A DNA stretch of 64,000 bases from assembly GCA_016342345.1 (NCBI GenBank), contig JAEINO010000015.1:1-64000 (forward strand). The letters are read 5' to 3'. Below are positions 1-13,260 of this stretch, piece after piece; the stretch's first letter is position 1, and each line of letters starts with the position of its first letter. The notes below the pieces were generated by a model. The model worked only from the letters and a program-made list of their open reading frames with translations, had not been told where the DNA came from and did no database searches. The DNA is from Pseudodesulfovibrio sp. (GTDB taxonomy: Bacteria > Desulfobacterota > Desulfovibrionia > Desulfovibrionales > Desulfovibrionaceae). A program made the position numbers and the translations under genes.

Positions 1-132
1 GACTGGTACATGACGCCTTCAATCTTCTTCATTGTTCCCTCCTTGTTGGGGTGGATTGAAGACAAGTCGACCGGTGCGATGACCGGTGATGACTTTGGTG
101 TGCATCCTGACATTGGATACCCTCCTCGCTAA
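1..132 (+). CDS. C-terminal end of a CDS truncated by the window start; unknown product, possibly membrane protein
   Basis: Frame 1 is open from base 1 to TAA at 130-132 (DWYMTPSIFFIVPSLLGWIEDKSTGAMTGDDFGVHPDIGYPPR*). Confidence 0.55.
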   Translation, partial: DWYMTPSIFFIVPSLLGWIEDKSTGAMTGDDFGVHPDIGYPPR

Positions 133-309
133 TGCCGTATTCGCCGAAAGGGCTAAACGGAGTTAGCACAAAATTGAAAATAATAACACAATCAGGCTAC
201 TATTATAAAATAAATAGTCATGTCAAGGAGGGAAACATGGAAGACTCAGGAATTTGGATTCGGTGACGAAATGTGAATATTCTTCTTTTGAAGTGAATAA
301 TGAACTTCC

Positions 310-348
310 CCCTACCTTTATATTACGCGCGTAGGGTTTGCTTTTTTG
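310..348 (+). terminator. Probable Rho-independent terminator
   Basis: CCCTAC (310-315) pairs with GTAGGG (331-336), followed by TTTGCTTTTTT. Confidence 0.5.
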
Positions 349-390
349 TGAGAGTCGGAAATCGAGGTCGGGTCGTGTTTTATGTCTCTG

Positions 391-440
391 TTGACGGATG
401 TTCTGAATTGGTCTAATTGGATCAGTGGTCCAACCAATTG
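391..440 (+). promoter_or_regulatory. Sigma-70 promoter overlapped by two FadR/PdhR/LldR-type operator-like sites
   Basis: TTGACG (391-396) - 17 bp - TAATTG (414-419); TTGGTCTAATTGG and GTGGTCCAACCAATTG (contains TGGT-N3-ACCA) overlap the -10/+1 region. Confidence 0.5.
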
Positions 441-515
441 ATTCGGCTCGATGGTGTGCCTTCTGTGGCTCCAAGAGGTTGTCGGGCAAGGGGTTAAGGG
501 AAAAGGTGGTATGGA

Positions 516-1211
516 ATGAAGGTCAGGCCAGTGGCTAGAAAGGGTATTTATGAGGATATTGTCCTCCAGATTCGTGCCATGATCGACCGCGGCGAGTTGA
601 AACCTGGTGATCGGCTTTTGTCCGAGCGCAGCCTGGCAGAAATGTTCTCCGTGTCCCGTAATACCGTGCGTGAAGCGATCAAGGCATTGTCCGAGAATGG
701 TTTGCTGGAGAGTCGGCAGGGAGCCGGGACATTTGTGACGGAAATCGATGGTGATACTTTTGCAAATACTTTTGCCAAGGTCATTCTTCGAGGTCAGCCG
801 GAGGTGCGTGATGTTTTTGAAGTCCGCAAGCTCTTGGAACCGGAGATTGCGGCTTTGGCTGCCAGAAATGCCACATCGGCTGATGTTGCCTTGTTCGAGG
901 AGGTGCTGGCCGAGCAGGAGGCCGCAGTCGGAGTTGGACGTTCGGGCAGAAATTGTGATCAGCAATTTCATGAATTGCTGGCCGATGCCTCTGGCAATAC
1001 CGTGTTACGGGAAATGATTGGGGCCCTGCATGACCATTTGGCCGAAAGTCGATCCAGAGGACTGCAATCCCTGGAACGGCAAAAGGCATCGTTGTTGGCG
1101 CACAGAGCTATAGCCGAGGCTGTGAGGAACGGTCATGTCATGCAGGCCGAAAAGGCCATGCGTGACCATTTGGATGAGATAGAATCGATTGTTTTTTCAG
1201 GAAATATATAA
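516..1211 (+). CDS. FadR-subfamily GntR transcriptional regulator (LldR/PdhR-like)
   Basis: N-terminal wHTH (GDRLLSERSLAEMFSVSRNTVREAIKALSENGLLESRQGAGTFV) plus FCD-type C-terminus; adjacent to lactate genes. Confidence 0.9.
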   Translation: MKVRPVARKGIYEDIVLQIRAMIDRGELKPGDRLLSERSLAEMFSVSRNTVREAIKALSENGLLESRQGAGTFVTEIDGDTFANTFAKVILRGQPEVRDVFEVRKLLEPEIAALAARNATSADVALFEEVLAEQEAAVGVGRSGRNCDQQFHELLADASGNTVLREMIGALHDHLAESRSRGLQSLERQKASLLAHRAIAEAVRNGHVMQAEKAMRDHLDEIESIVFSGNI

Positions 1212-1236
1212 TTCATTTTTTTCAAAGGAAGGCAAC

Positions 1237-2256
1237 ATGAAGGAAATCAGAGAGAAAGCGCGTGGATTGATGAAGGGCTTCTGCCGTGTCTGCAAGGTTT
1301 GTGATGGCAAGGCTTGTGCCGGAGAAGTTCCAGGAATGGGGGGACTTGGTACGGCTTCGTCTTTTCTGAACAATGTTGAAGCCTTGGCATACGTCCGTCT
1401 TAACATGCGGCTTTTGCATGGTGTTACTGCCCCGGACACCAGGACATCGGTTCTCGGTTTTGATCTTGATATGCCTGTTCTGGCCGCGCCCATTGGTGGC
1501 GTGTCTTTCAACATGGGCGGCGGTGTCTCTGAAGAGGATTATATTGACGCCGTTGTTGGCGGGTGCCAGGCCCGAGGCGTCATCGGTTGCACCGGAGATG
1601 GTGTGCCTCCGGTTATTCATGAGGCTGGTTTTGCCGCCATCAAGAAGAACAATGGCTTGGGTATCCCGTTCATCAAGCCATGGGAAGGCGATGAACTGGA
1701 CGAGAAATTGGAAAAGGCCCGTGCCACTGGGTGTACTGTTTTTGGCATGGATGTGGATGCTGCCGGGTTGATTACTCTTCGGCAGATGGGCCGCCCGGTT
1801 GCTCCCAAGGGGCCGGAAGAGCTTGAGAAAATAATATCAAAAGTCCATGGATGGGGCGGGAAATTCCTGCTCAAGGGCATCATGACGCCGGACGAGGCAC
1901 AGCGTGCCGTGGACGTGGGAGCCGATGGCATTGTCATTTCCAACCATGGTGGGCGTGTGCTTGATCATACCCCCGGAACCGCCGAGGTCGTTCCTGAGAT
2001 TGCCGAGGCAATCAACGGGCAGATTTCCGTGCTGGTGGACGGAGGCGTGCGTACCGGCATTGATGTGTTGAAGATGATTGCACTGGGTGCGGATGCGGTC
2101 CTGATAGGTCGTCCTGTGTCAGTCGCTGCGGTCGGAGGATTGCAGGCTGGCGTGGAAACGTATCTGGAGACCATCAAGTCTCAACTGGTTCAGGGCATGG
2201 TCCTGACCGGTACCCAGGATATCGAATCCATCGATTCATTTGTCCTTTTCGATTAA
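1237..2256 (+). CDS. FMN-dependent alpha-hydroxy-acid dehydrogenase/oxidase family protein with Cys-rich N-terminus
   Basis: ATG at 1237 with AAGGAAGG SD (ORF called from 1189); FMN-barrel motifs GADGIVISNHGGRVLDHTPGT and VDGGVRTGIDVLKMIALGADAVLIGRP. Confidence 0.85.
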   Translation: MKEIREKARGLMKGFCRVCKVCDGKACAGEVPGMGGLGTASSFLNNVEALAYVRLNMRLLHGVTAPDTRTSVLGFDLDMPVLAAPIGGVSFNMGGGVSEEDYIDAVVGGCQARGVIGCTGDGVPPVIHEAGFAAIKKNNGLGIPFIKPWEGDELDEKLEKARATGCTVFGMDVDAAGLITLRQMGRPVAPKGPEELEKIISKVHGWGGKFLLKGIMTPDEAQRAVDVGADGIVISNHGGRVLDHTPGTAEVVPEIAEAINGQISVLVDGGVRTGIDVLKMIALGADAVLIGRPVSVAAVGGLQAGVETYLETIKSQLVQGMVLTGTQDIESIDSFVLFD

Positions 2257-2271
2257 CCCAGAATAGCAAAA

Positions 2272-2295
2272 GGCCCGCCTCGCATGAGGCGGGCC
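2272..2295. terminator. Perfect 10-bp hairpin; poly-U side is on the minus strand
   Basis: GGCCCGCCTC-GCAT-GAGGCGGGCC; preceded on + by AAAA, so U-tract only for - strand transcription. Confidence 0.5.
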
Positions 2296-2309
2296 GCAAA
2301 GATACTACA

Positions 2310-3110
2310 ATGCTGACAACATATCTTCTTTATATTGTCCTTGGTGCGTTTGCCGGATTGCTGGCCGGTCTTCTCGGCATTGGCGGCGGGTTGGTTATCG
2401 TGCCAATGCTGAACATTGCCTTTGAGTTGCAGAATTTCCCCGAAGTACATATTCAGCATGTGGCTCTCGGAACATCCCTGGCAACCATTATCTTTACATC
2501 GCTTTCCAGCATGCGTGCTCATCACAAGCGCGGGGCGATCAACTACACGGCATTCTGGCGGCTGACGCCCGGTATTGTCACTGGTACATATCTTGGTGCA
2601 TGGGTGGCTGCATTGATGCCTACCATGTTTCTCAAGGCGTTTTTCGGGTTTTTTCTTTTTTATGTTGCGACCCAGATGCTCATGCGGATCAAGGCCAAGA
2701 GTGCACGTGAATTGCCCGGCTTGCCTGGTACTTTTGCCGCAGGCAATGGCATCGGCATTTTTTCTGCGCTGGTCGGTATTGGCGGCGGCACCTTGACCGT
2801 GCCGTTTCTGTCGTGGTGCAACCAGACCATGCATACGGCCATTGCCACGGCTGCGGCTGTCGGATTGCCCATTGCATTGACAGGAACTGCGGGATTCATC
2901 ATCAACGGCATGGGGGTCGAAGGTATTCCTGGTCCGCATGTTGGCTATGTCTATATTCCGGCTTTCCTCGGCATCATTTCCATGAGTGTGCTGACCGCTC
3001 CGCTGGGTGCGAAGCTGGCTCATTCATTGCCTGTCGACAAGCTGAAGAGGATTTTTGCGGTCCTGTTGCTTGTCGTTGGCACCAAGATGTTGTGGAGCTC
3101 GTTCATGTAA
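2310..3110 (+). CDS. Sulfite exporter TauE/SafE family membrane permease
   Basis: Polytopic membrane protein with repeated GLLGIGGGLVIVPML / ALVGIGGGTLTVPFL motifs. Confidence 0.9.
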   Translation: MLTTYLLYIVLGAFAGLLAGLLGIGGGLVIVPMLNIAFELQNFPEVHIQHVALGTSLATIIFTSLSSMRAHHKRGAINYTAFWRLTPGIVTGTYLGAWVAALMPTMFLKAFFGFFLFYVATQMLMRIKAKSARELPGLPGTFAAGNGIGIFSALVGIGGGTLTVPFLSWCNQTMHTAIATAAAVGLPIALTGTAGFIINGMGVEGIPGPHVGYVYIPAFLGIISMSVLTAPLGAKLAHSLPVDKLKRIFAVLLLVVGTKMLWSSFM

Positions 3111-3293
3111 GTGATGTGTTCATTATCAAACAAGCAATCATTTTTTTTGGTTGTTCCATGGCTTGATCGTACTGGCATTGAAAATAATGGAGCTGATGGT
3201 TTGATTGTGCTGTTTAAGGGATCAGCTCTTGCATATGCCAAGAAGTGCCTGTTCTCAGTGATACTGCTGGGAATCGTTTAAGCCGAGGATGCC

Positions 3294-5933
3294 ATGCGAA
3301 CGTTGAAATTTTTGTTTTTCGTGTTCTGTCTTGTCTTTTTGCTGCCCCAGGCGGGTAATGCCGAAAAGGTCAAGAAGAATGTCCTTTATCTGAACTCGTA
3401 TCATCATGGGTATCAGTGGTCCGATTCCATACATGATGGCATTCGTTCTGTACTGGAGGAAAGTGAGTACAAGATCGATCTTCAGGTCGAGTACATGGAT
3501 GCCAAGAAGTACAATTATGATGACGTGACCGGCATGCTGCTTCGCTTGTACAAGGAGAAGTTTGACGGCGAACGTTTTGACGTGGTGCTGGTCTCGGACA
3601 ATGATGCATTCGCTTTTGTAAGACATTACCGGGACATACTGTTTCCGGGTGTTCCCCTGGTCTTTTGCGGTGTCAACGATATCAAGGATAGCGAGCTTGA
3701 TCAGGGTAATATTACTGGTGTGGTGGAGAATTTCGATCTCGTGCTGACTCTGGATGTGGCGATCAAGCTTCATCCTGACAAGCGGCGCATGGTTGTGGTC
3801 GGGGATGAATCCACGGCAGGGTTGGCCATCAAGCAGCAGGTCGAGGACGGCGTTCGTTTGTACAGGGATCGGCTTGAGGTTGAATATTGGACCCATATGT
3901 CACTTGGCGACATGCTGGACAGGGTAGAATTGTTGCCGTCTGACACATTTCTTTTTTTCATTCCGTATTACCAGCCTCTGGAAGGCAAGTTTTATACTGC
4001 CGAAGAGGTGATGGAAGCCATATATGCTCATTCCAACGTCCCCATTTACACGGCCTGGGAGTTTCTGCTCGGCCATGGGGCAGTAGGCGGTCGTCTTTTG
4101 TCGGGATTCAAGCATGGGCAGTCGGCAGCCTCCATGGTTTTGCAGATTCTGGGAGGAAAATCGGCTGGCGACATTCCGGTTTACCGTGAGCCGACTGGTC
4201 AGTATTCCTTTGATTACAATGTCATGAAACGGCTCAACATCAATGAAACCCTCTTGCCTGAGGGGAGCAGTATTATCAATGCTCCCAAGGCTTTCTACGA
4301 GTTGTCCAAGGAATTGTTCTGGACCATAATGACCAGTTTCGCGCTTTTGCTGGTGGCTATGGTCTTTCTGATAGTTGCCATGCTCGAGCGGCGCAAGGTG
4401 GAGCGAAAGATCAAGGATCAGCTCGCCTTTCAGGAAATTCTCATGGACACCATCCCTCAGCTTGTTTCGTGGAAGGACGCAAATGGATTCTATCTGGGAG
4501 CCAACCGAGCCTTTAACGAGTTTTTTGGTGTTTCCGACCATGAAAGTGTCATTGCCAGAACAACCATGGAGGTGGCCAGTGACAGCAATTACGGGAAATG
4601 GTCGACCGGAGAGGATTTGCTTATCATCAGGGGTGGAGTCCCTCTTCGCAAGGTGCGGAGAAAACTCGTGGATTCCAAAGGACAACAGGCCTGGATCGAA
4701 GTAAACAAGGTTGCTGTGCGCGATCAGTCCGGGCGTATCGTCGGTGTACTCAGCACAGTGGACAATGTGACTACGGAACGGAATCTGGAAAAGCAGCTTT
4801 TGCAATCCCAGAAGATGGAAGCCATTGGAACCTTGGCCGGTGGTATTGCACATGATTTCAATAACATACTGACTTCGATCATTAATTCTACGGAGTTGGC
4901 AGCGGGCGATGTGGAACCGGATTCCGTAACCCATAAGGATTTGAAGCGGGTACTCAAGGCTGCTCGTCGTGGCGGTTGGGTGGTCAAGCAGATTCTGGCG
5001 TTTAGCCGACCTTCCAAGGAAGGGTTACGCCCCATGGATATAGGTGCGGTTGTGACTGAAGTTCTGGGGTTGGTGGAGACGTCCATGCCGGGCAATATCG
5101 ACGTTCATTCCCAAGTGAAGGCTGATTTGGCGTGTGTGCGTGCCGATCCTACTCAGATTCATCAGGTAATCATGAATTTGTGTACCAATGCGTTTCAGGC
5201 ACTGCGTGACACCGGAGGTCTGATCGAAGTCCGTGTGGAGGATGCCTCGCTGGACAAAGATGCTGCCGAGATGCTGAATCTGGAGCCGGGTGAATTTGTG
5301 CGTATTGCTGTGGCCGATGATGGACCTGGAATTTCCATGGATATAGTGGACAAGATTTTTGATCCGTTCTTCACCACAAAGGACAAGACCGAAGGAACTG
5401 GGCTGGGGCTGGCCGTAGTGCATGGCATAATCAAGGGACACAGGGGAGGGATTCAGGTCGTTGGGAGGCCTGGCGGTGGAACTATTTTCGAAGTCTTTTT
5501 GCCCAAGGGAGATGAGGTCGGGCCTGTTTGTTCTCCATTGGATGGCGTGGATCATCCGGCGGGAGGCAATATCCTGTTTGTGGAAGATGACGAGGATCAA
5601 CTGCATACCACGCCGCGTCTGCTCAAGGCTATGGGCTATTCCGTGACTGCCATGGGCGAACCCGAGAAAGCTGCTCATATGGTGGAGAATATACCACATG
5701 GTTTTGATCTGATCATTTCCGATTATGACATGCCGGGCATGAGTGGCACGGAATTGGCCAAACGCGTAGCCGAAGTAGCTCCCATGCTTCCTGTCATACT
5801 GGTTTCAGGGCGCGAAGACGCAGTCGCGGCAGCTGCGCACTTGCCGAATATACGAAGGGTGGTTATCAAGCCCTATGACAAGAATGATCTGACCGCTGCC
5901 ATTGGCAGTGTTTTGAAAGAGGATATCCGGTAA
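3294..5933 (+). CDS. Hybrid sensor histidine kinase with N-terminal ABC substrate-binding-like domain, TM, PAS, HisKA/HATPase and REC domains
   Basis: Signal peptide; NVLYLNSYHHGYQWSDSIHDGIR (substrate-binding fold); GIAHDFNNIL H-box; VADDGPGISMDIVDKIFDPFFTTK; C-terminal receiver FVEDDEDQL...DYDMPGMSG. Confidence 0.92.
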   Translation: MRTLKFLFFVFCLVFLLPQAGNAEKVKKNVLYLNSYHHGYQWSDSIHDGIRSVLEESEYKIDLQVEYMDAKKYNYDDVTGMLLRLYKEKFDGERFDVVLVSDNDAFAFVRHYRDILFPGVPLVFCGVNDIKDSELDQGNITGVVENFDLVLTLDVAIKLHPDKRRMVVVGDESTAGLAIKQQVEDGVRLYRDRLEVEYWTHMSLGDMLDRVELLPSDTFLFFIPYYQPLEGKFYTAEEVMEAIYAHSNVPIYTAWEFLLGHGAVGGRLLSGFKHGQSAASMVLQILGGKSAGDIPVYREPTGQYSFDYNVMKRLNINETLLPEGSSIINAPKAFYELSKELFWTIMTSFALLLVAMVFLIVAMLERRKVERKIKDQLAFQEILMDTIPQLVSWKDANGFYLGANRAFNEFFGVSDHESVIARTTMEVASDSNYGKWSTGEDLLIIRGGVPLRKVRRKLVDSKGQQAWIEVNKVAVRDQSGRIVGVLSTVDNVTTERNLEKQLLQSQKMEAIGTLAGGIAHDFNNILTSIINSTELAAGDVEPDSVTHKDLKRVLKAARRGGWVVKQILAFSRPSKEGLRPMDIGAVVTEVLGLVETSMPGNIDVHSQVKADLACVRADPTQIHQVIMNLCTNAFQALRDTGGLIEVRVEDASLDKDAAEMLNLEPGEFVRIAVADDGPGISMDIVDKIFDPFFTTKDKTEGTGLGLAVVHGIIKGHRGGIQVVGRPGGGTIFEVFLPKGDEVGPVCSPLDGVDHPAGGNILFVEDDEDQLHTTPRLLKAMGYSVTAMGEPEKAAHMVENIPHGFDLIISDYDMPGMSGTELAKRVAEVAPMLPVILVSGREDAVAAAAHLPNIRRVVIKPYDKNDLTAAIGSVLKEDIR

Positions 5934-7375
5934 TGGCGCGAATCCTGATTATTGATGATGACATTGAAGTCTGCGAGACCATGGAAAGCCTGGTTTCGCG
6001 GCTGTCTCACGGATGTGATTTGGCGCAGACGCTGGAAAAGGGGATCGCCCTGGTCCGCAAGAATGAATATGATTTGATTTTTCTCGATGTCCGGTTGCCT
6101 GATGGCAACGGATTGGATCTGTTGCCTGAAATCATGGCACTTTCCAACCCGCCCGAAGTCATTATCCTTACTGGCAAGGGCGATCCTGACGGAGCGGAAC
6201 TTGCCATCAAGGGCGGAGTCTGGGATTATCTTCTCAAACCCTCCAGTGTGCGCGAGATTTCTCTTTCTCTGGGGCGTGCCCTGAAATACAGGGAAGAGAA
6301 GGCGGACAAGTCTGAGCGCGATGCCCTTGATTTTTCAAATGTGGTGGGCAACAGCCCCGGCATCAAGGCAAGCTTCAACCTGTTGTCCCAGGCTGCTCGC
6401 TCTGATTCCAATGTGTTGATCACAGGTAAAACTGGTACGGGCAAGGAGTTGTTTGCTTCCACCATTCATGGCAATTCCAAGCGCAAGAATGGTAATTTTG
6501 TTGTTGTGGACTGCGCAGGCATGACAGAATCGTTGATTGAATCAACTTTGTACGGGCATCGGAAAGGTGCCTTTACAGGTGCACAGTCCGATCGTATCGG
6601 TTTGGTCAAGCTGGCTGATGGAGGTACACTTTTTCTTGATGAGGTGGGAGAGCTTCCCCTTTCTCTTCAGAAGGCTTTTTTGCGTGTGCTTCAGGAGCGC
6701 ACCTTTCGGCCAGTTGGTGACACTCGCGAGCAGGTGAGCAATTTCCGGCTTGTTGCCGCCACCAATCGTGATCTCGAAGATATGGTGGACAAGGGTGAGT
6801 TCCGTTTGGACCTGCTGTATCGTATCAAGACCATGCATATTCACTTGCCGTCGCTCATCGAGAGAACAGAAGACATTCGAGAGCTGGCGAAGTTTCGGGT
6901 GAAGCGGCTTTGCGAGGAATATGGCATGGAACTCAAGGTCTTCGGGTCGAATTTTCATTCCACTCTTGAAAGTTATACCTGGCCCGGCAATATTCGTGAA
7001 TTGTTCAATATTCTTGAGCGTGCGGTTATTTCTGCCGGGGATGAGAAGACGCTGTATGCCATGCATCTGCCACGAAATCTCCGAATTCATGTCGCCAAGT
7101 CACAGATCGAGCGCATGACCGGGGCCCAGGTCTTGCCTGAAGCGACTGATGCCGATAGTTCCTTCAGCGTCCGGGAAATCGGACAAGGCATTTTTGAGGA
7201 CATTTTTGATCAGCAATTGCCGAACCTTCGCGACTTCAAGGGCATGGCTGAAAAGGTATACATTGGTGAGTTGATTCGTCAGTGTGGTGGCGATTTGGGA
7301 AAAATACTTACAGTTTCAAAGCTGTCGAGGTCGCATTTCTATTCACTGTTGAAAAAGTACGGGCTTTCTTTGTAA
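5933..7375 (+). CDS. lurR: Sigma-54-dependent response regulator, likely LurR-type activator of the lactate operon
   Basis: REC domain, AAA+ with GAFTGA (RKGAFTGAQSD), Walker motifs, C-terminal HTH; directly upstream of the por-lctP operon as in Desulfovibrio vulgaris. Confidence 0.85.
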   Translation: MARILIIDDDIEVCETMESLVSRLSHGCDLAQTLEKGIALVRKNEYDLIFLDVRLPDGNGLDLLPEIMALSNPPEVIILTGKGDPDGAELAIKGGVWDYLLKPSSVREISLSLGRALKYREEKADKSERDALDFSNVVGNSPGIKASFNLLSQAARSDSNVLITGKTGTGKELFASTIHGNSKRKNGNFVVVDCAGMTESLIESTLYGHRKGAFTGAQSDRIGLVKLADGGTLFLDEVGELPLSLQKAFLRVLQERTFRPVGDTREQVSNFRLVAATNRDLEDMVDKGEFRLDLLYRIKTMHIHLPSLIERTEDIRELAKFRVKRLCEEYGMELKVFGSNFHSTLESYTWPGNIRELFNILERAVISAGDEKTLYAMHLPRNLRIHVAKSQIERMTGAQVLPEATDADSSFSVREIGQGIFEDIFDQQLPNLRDFKGMAEKVYIGELIRQCGGDLGKILTVSKLSRSHFYSLLKKYGLSL

Positions 7376-7428
7376 AGCGGCATAAATCGGTCGACAAAAG
7401 TGGCCCAATGGTGGTTTTTCCGCATAAG

Positions 7429-7478
7429 GATCAAATTCAGGTGAGCTGTGACTCACGCTGAGCTTGATCTTTTTTTTT
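7429..7478 (+). terminator. Rho-independent terminator after the sigma-54 regulator
   Basis: GATCAAATTCAGGTGAG-CTGTGA-CTCACGCTGAGCTTGATC followed by a run of T. Confidence 0.85.
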
Positions 7479-7530
7479 GTTCTGTACCGAAATCCTTTTT
7501 TACAATTTGTCTCGCATGTCTTTTTTCTGA

Positions 7531-7672
7531 TTTGTCCACTTTTTCAGACAATTCATTTTTGGGATAGAGTATTTGAAAATGAGTCCTGTTTCCCTTTGAG
7601 AGCCCGCCAGTCTTGATGTTTTTTGTCTGGAATCCAGTCTTTGTTGAATGTTTTGTCTGTTTTTTCGGACTG
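7531..7672 (+). promoter_or_regulatory. Candidate upstream enhancer sites for the sigma-54 activator
   Basis: TTTGTCCACTTTTTCAGACA (7531-7550) and TTTGTCTGTTTTTTCGGACT (7652-7671), plus weaker TTTGTCTGGAATCCAGTC (~7622). Confidence 0.45.
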
Positions 7673-7757
7673 AAAACATTTGATTGCATCTGTTCCCCAA
7701 ATACTATTTTATATCTAAGTATATGTCTTTAAAGAATAAAAATTGACGTTTTGTTTT

Positions 7758-7772
7758 TGGCACGAATGTTGA
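7758..7772 (+). promoter_or_regulatory. Sigma-54 (-24/-12) promoter of the lactate operon
   Basis: TGGCACGAATGTTGA: GG at 7759-7760 and G at 7771 with N10 spacing (consensus TGGCAC-N5-TTGCW, final C is A here). Confidence 0.7.
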
Positions 7773-7834
7773 GATAGGGGTGTGTTGTTTCGAAATACAT
7801 ACATCCGCGATTCGCGGATTCATCGAGCAACTAA

Positions 7835-11461
<3,627 letters not shown>

Positions 11462-11473
11462 CGTTTGATGACC

Positions 11474-11530
11474 GCGCGGGGCGAAGGTGTTGCGGAGGCT
11501 TTCTGCCTGATCGACGCCCCGTGCTTTTCT
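11474..11530 (+). terminator. Partial terminator/attenuator between por and the lactate permease gene
   Basis: GCGCGGGGCG (11474-11483) pairs with CGCCCCGTGC (11515-11524), inner AGGC/GCCT stem, then TTTTCTT. Confidence 0.5.
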
Positions 11531-11586
11531 TATACTGTTGTGGGGTTTGTTACTAATTTCTTACTTTCAATGAGGAGAAGGGTACG

Positions 11587-13260
11587 ATGTACACTCTAAT
11601 GGCAATTGCGCCTATTCTAACGGTTTTCTTTTTCCTGGTAATTCTGCGCTGGCCTGCCAAAAAGGCCATGCCGTTGGCCCTGGTTGTGGCCACTGTCCTG
11701 TCGTATTTCGTCTGGCAGGTTTCCGGTACGATCATCGCTGCATCCATCGTTCAGGGTGTTGCCATTTGTTTGGCTATTTTGTGGATCGTTTTTGGCGCGC
11801 TACTCATGCTCAACACGCTAACCAACAGTGGAGCCATTGCAGCCATCCGCGCCGGTTTCATGGATATCACTCCTGATCGTCGCATCCAGGCCATGATCAT
11901 TGCATGGTGCTTCGGTGCCTTCATTGAGGGTGCAGCAGGCTTCGGTACTCCTGCCGCTGTTTGCGCTCCGCTGCTCATGGCATTGGGCTTTCCTGCCATG
12001 GGTGCTGTTACGGTTGCTCTGATCATTCAGTCCACCCCGGTAACTTTCGGTGCTGTCGGTACCCCCATCCTGCTCGGTGTCAAAACCGGCTTGGATAACC
12101 CGATAGTTCATGAAATTCTTGGCAGAAATGGCATCGCCTTCATGGATTACATCTATGAAATTGGTGCGACTGCTGCTTTGGTTCATGGTATCATCGGTAT
12201 CCTGATCCCGACCTTCCTGGCCGTCATCCTGACCCGCTTCTTCGGCAAGGAAAAATCTATCATGAAGGGCCTCGAAGTTCTGCCTTTCGGTATATTCGCA
12301 GGTCTGGCCTTTACTGTACCGTACTTTCTGGTTGCATGGTTCCTCGGACCAGAGTTCCCGTCATTGGTTGGTGGTCTTGTCGGTTTGACCTTGGTTACTC
12401 TTGCTGCCAAGCACAATTTCCTTACTCCCAAGACCACTTGGGATTTCGATGATCGCGAAAATTGGCCCAAGCATTGGATGGGCACTTGGGAACCGAAGTT
12501 TGCCAAGGCTCCCGAGCATATGACCCTGTTCAAGGCATGGTCTCCTTATATTCTGGTCGGCCTGTTTTTGGTCCTGTCCCGCAAGGTCGTCTGGATCAAG
12601 GCTGCTCTTACTTCCATTTCCATTCCTGTTACCGACGTGTTTGGTACCGGCATCGGGTATTCCATCAAGCCCCTGTATGTTCCCGGTTTCATTTTTGTAT
12701 GCGCCGTGGCATGCGCTTTCTTTATTCAGCGCATGAAGTTTGACGCACTCAAGGCTGCCGCTGGTAGTGCCTTCAAGACCACAGTGCAGGCTTCCTTTGC
12801 TCTTGGTTTTGCCATCCCGATGGTTCGTGTGTTCATCAACTCCGGTGAGAAGTTCAATACCTCTGGTTTGGCTTCCATGCCGCTCGAACTTGCCAACGGT
12901 GTCGCTGCTCTGGCTGGTACAGCCTGGACTGGGCTGGCTGCCGTTATTGGTGCCATGGGTGCCTTTATCGCTGGTTCGAACACCATCTCCAACATGATGT
13001 TCTCCCTGTTCCAGTTCGGTGTGGCTTCCCAGATCGATGTTCCGCAGTCCATCATCGTGGCCCTTCAGGCTGTTGGTGGTGCTGCAGGTAACATGATCAC
13101 CGTCCACAACGTCGTCGCCGCTGCTGCGGTTGTCGGTCTTATGGATCGTGAAGGCGAGATCATTCGCAAGACCCTTATTCCCCTGACGTACTATCTGATC
13201 ATGGCTGCCATCATTGGTGTAGTTCTGGTTGGTTCCGGTTGGGGAACTGTCCTTAAGTAG
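11587..13260 (+). CDS. lctP: L-lactate permease (LctP family)
   Basis: 557-aa polytopic protein; [30 protein letters not shown] and [18 protein letters not shown] signatures. Confidence 0.96.
   Translation: MYTLMAIAPILTVFFFLVILRWPAKKAMPLALVVATVLSYFVWQVSGTIIAASIVQGVAICLAILWIVFGALLMLNTLTNSGAIAAIRAGFMDITPDRRIQAMIIAWCFGAFIEGAAGFGTPAAVCAPLLMALGFPAMGAVTVALIIQSTPVTFGAVGTPILLGVKTGLDNPIVHEILGRNGIAFMDYIYEIGATAALVHGIIGILIPTFLAVILTRFFGKEKSIMKGLEVLPFGIFAGLAFTVPYFLVAWFLGPEFPSLVGGLVGLTLVTLAAKHNFLTPKTTWDFDDRENWPKHWMGTWEPKFAKAPEHMTLFKAWSPYILVGLFLVLSRKVVWIKAALTSISIPVTDVFGTGIGYSIKPLYVPGFIFVCAVACAFFIQRMKFDALKAAAGSAFKTTVQASFALGFAIPMVRVFINSGEKFNTSGLASMPLELANGVAALAGTAWTGLAAVIGAMGAFIAGSNTISNMMFSLFQFGVASQIDVPQSIIVALQAVGGAAGNMITVHNVVAAAAVVGLMDREGEIIRKTLIPLTYYLIMAAIIGVVLVGSGWGTVLK

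Noticed and set aside
3900-4934. 344-aa minus-strand ORF opposite the histidine kinase
   Set aside because: Shadow ORF, no start/SD support
7453-7700. Two minus-strand ORFs in the por upstream region
   Set aside because: Lie over a terminator and enhancer-like sites; composition fits AT-rich regulatory DNA
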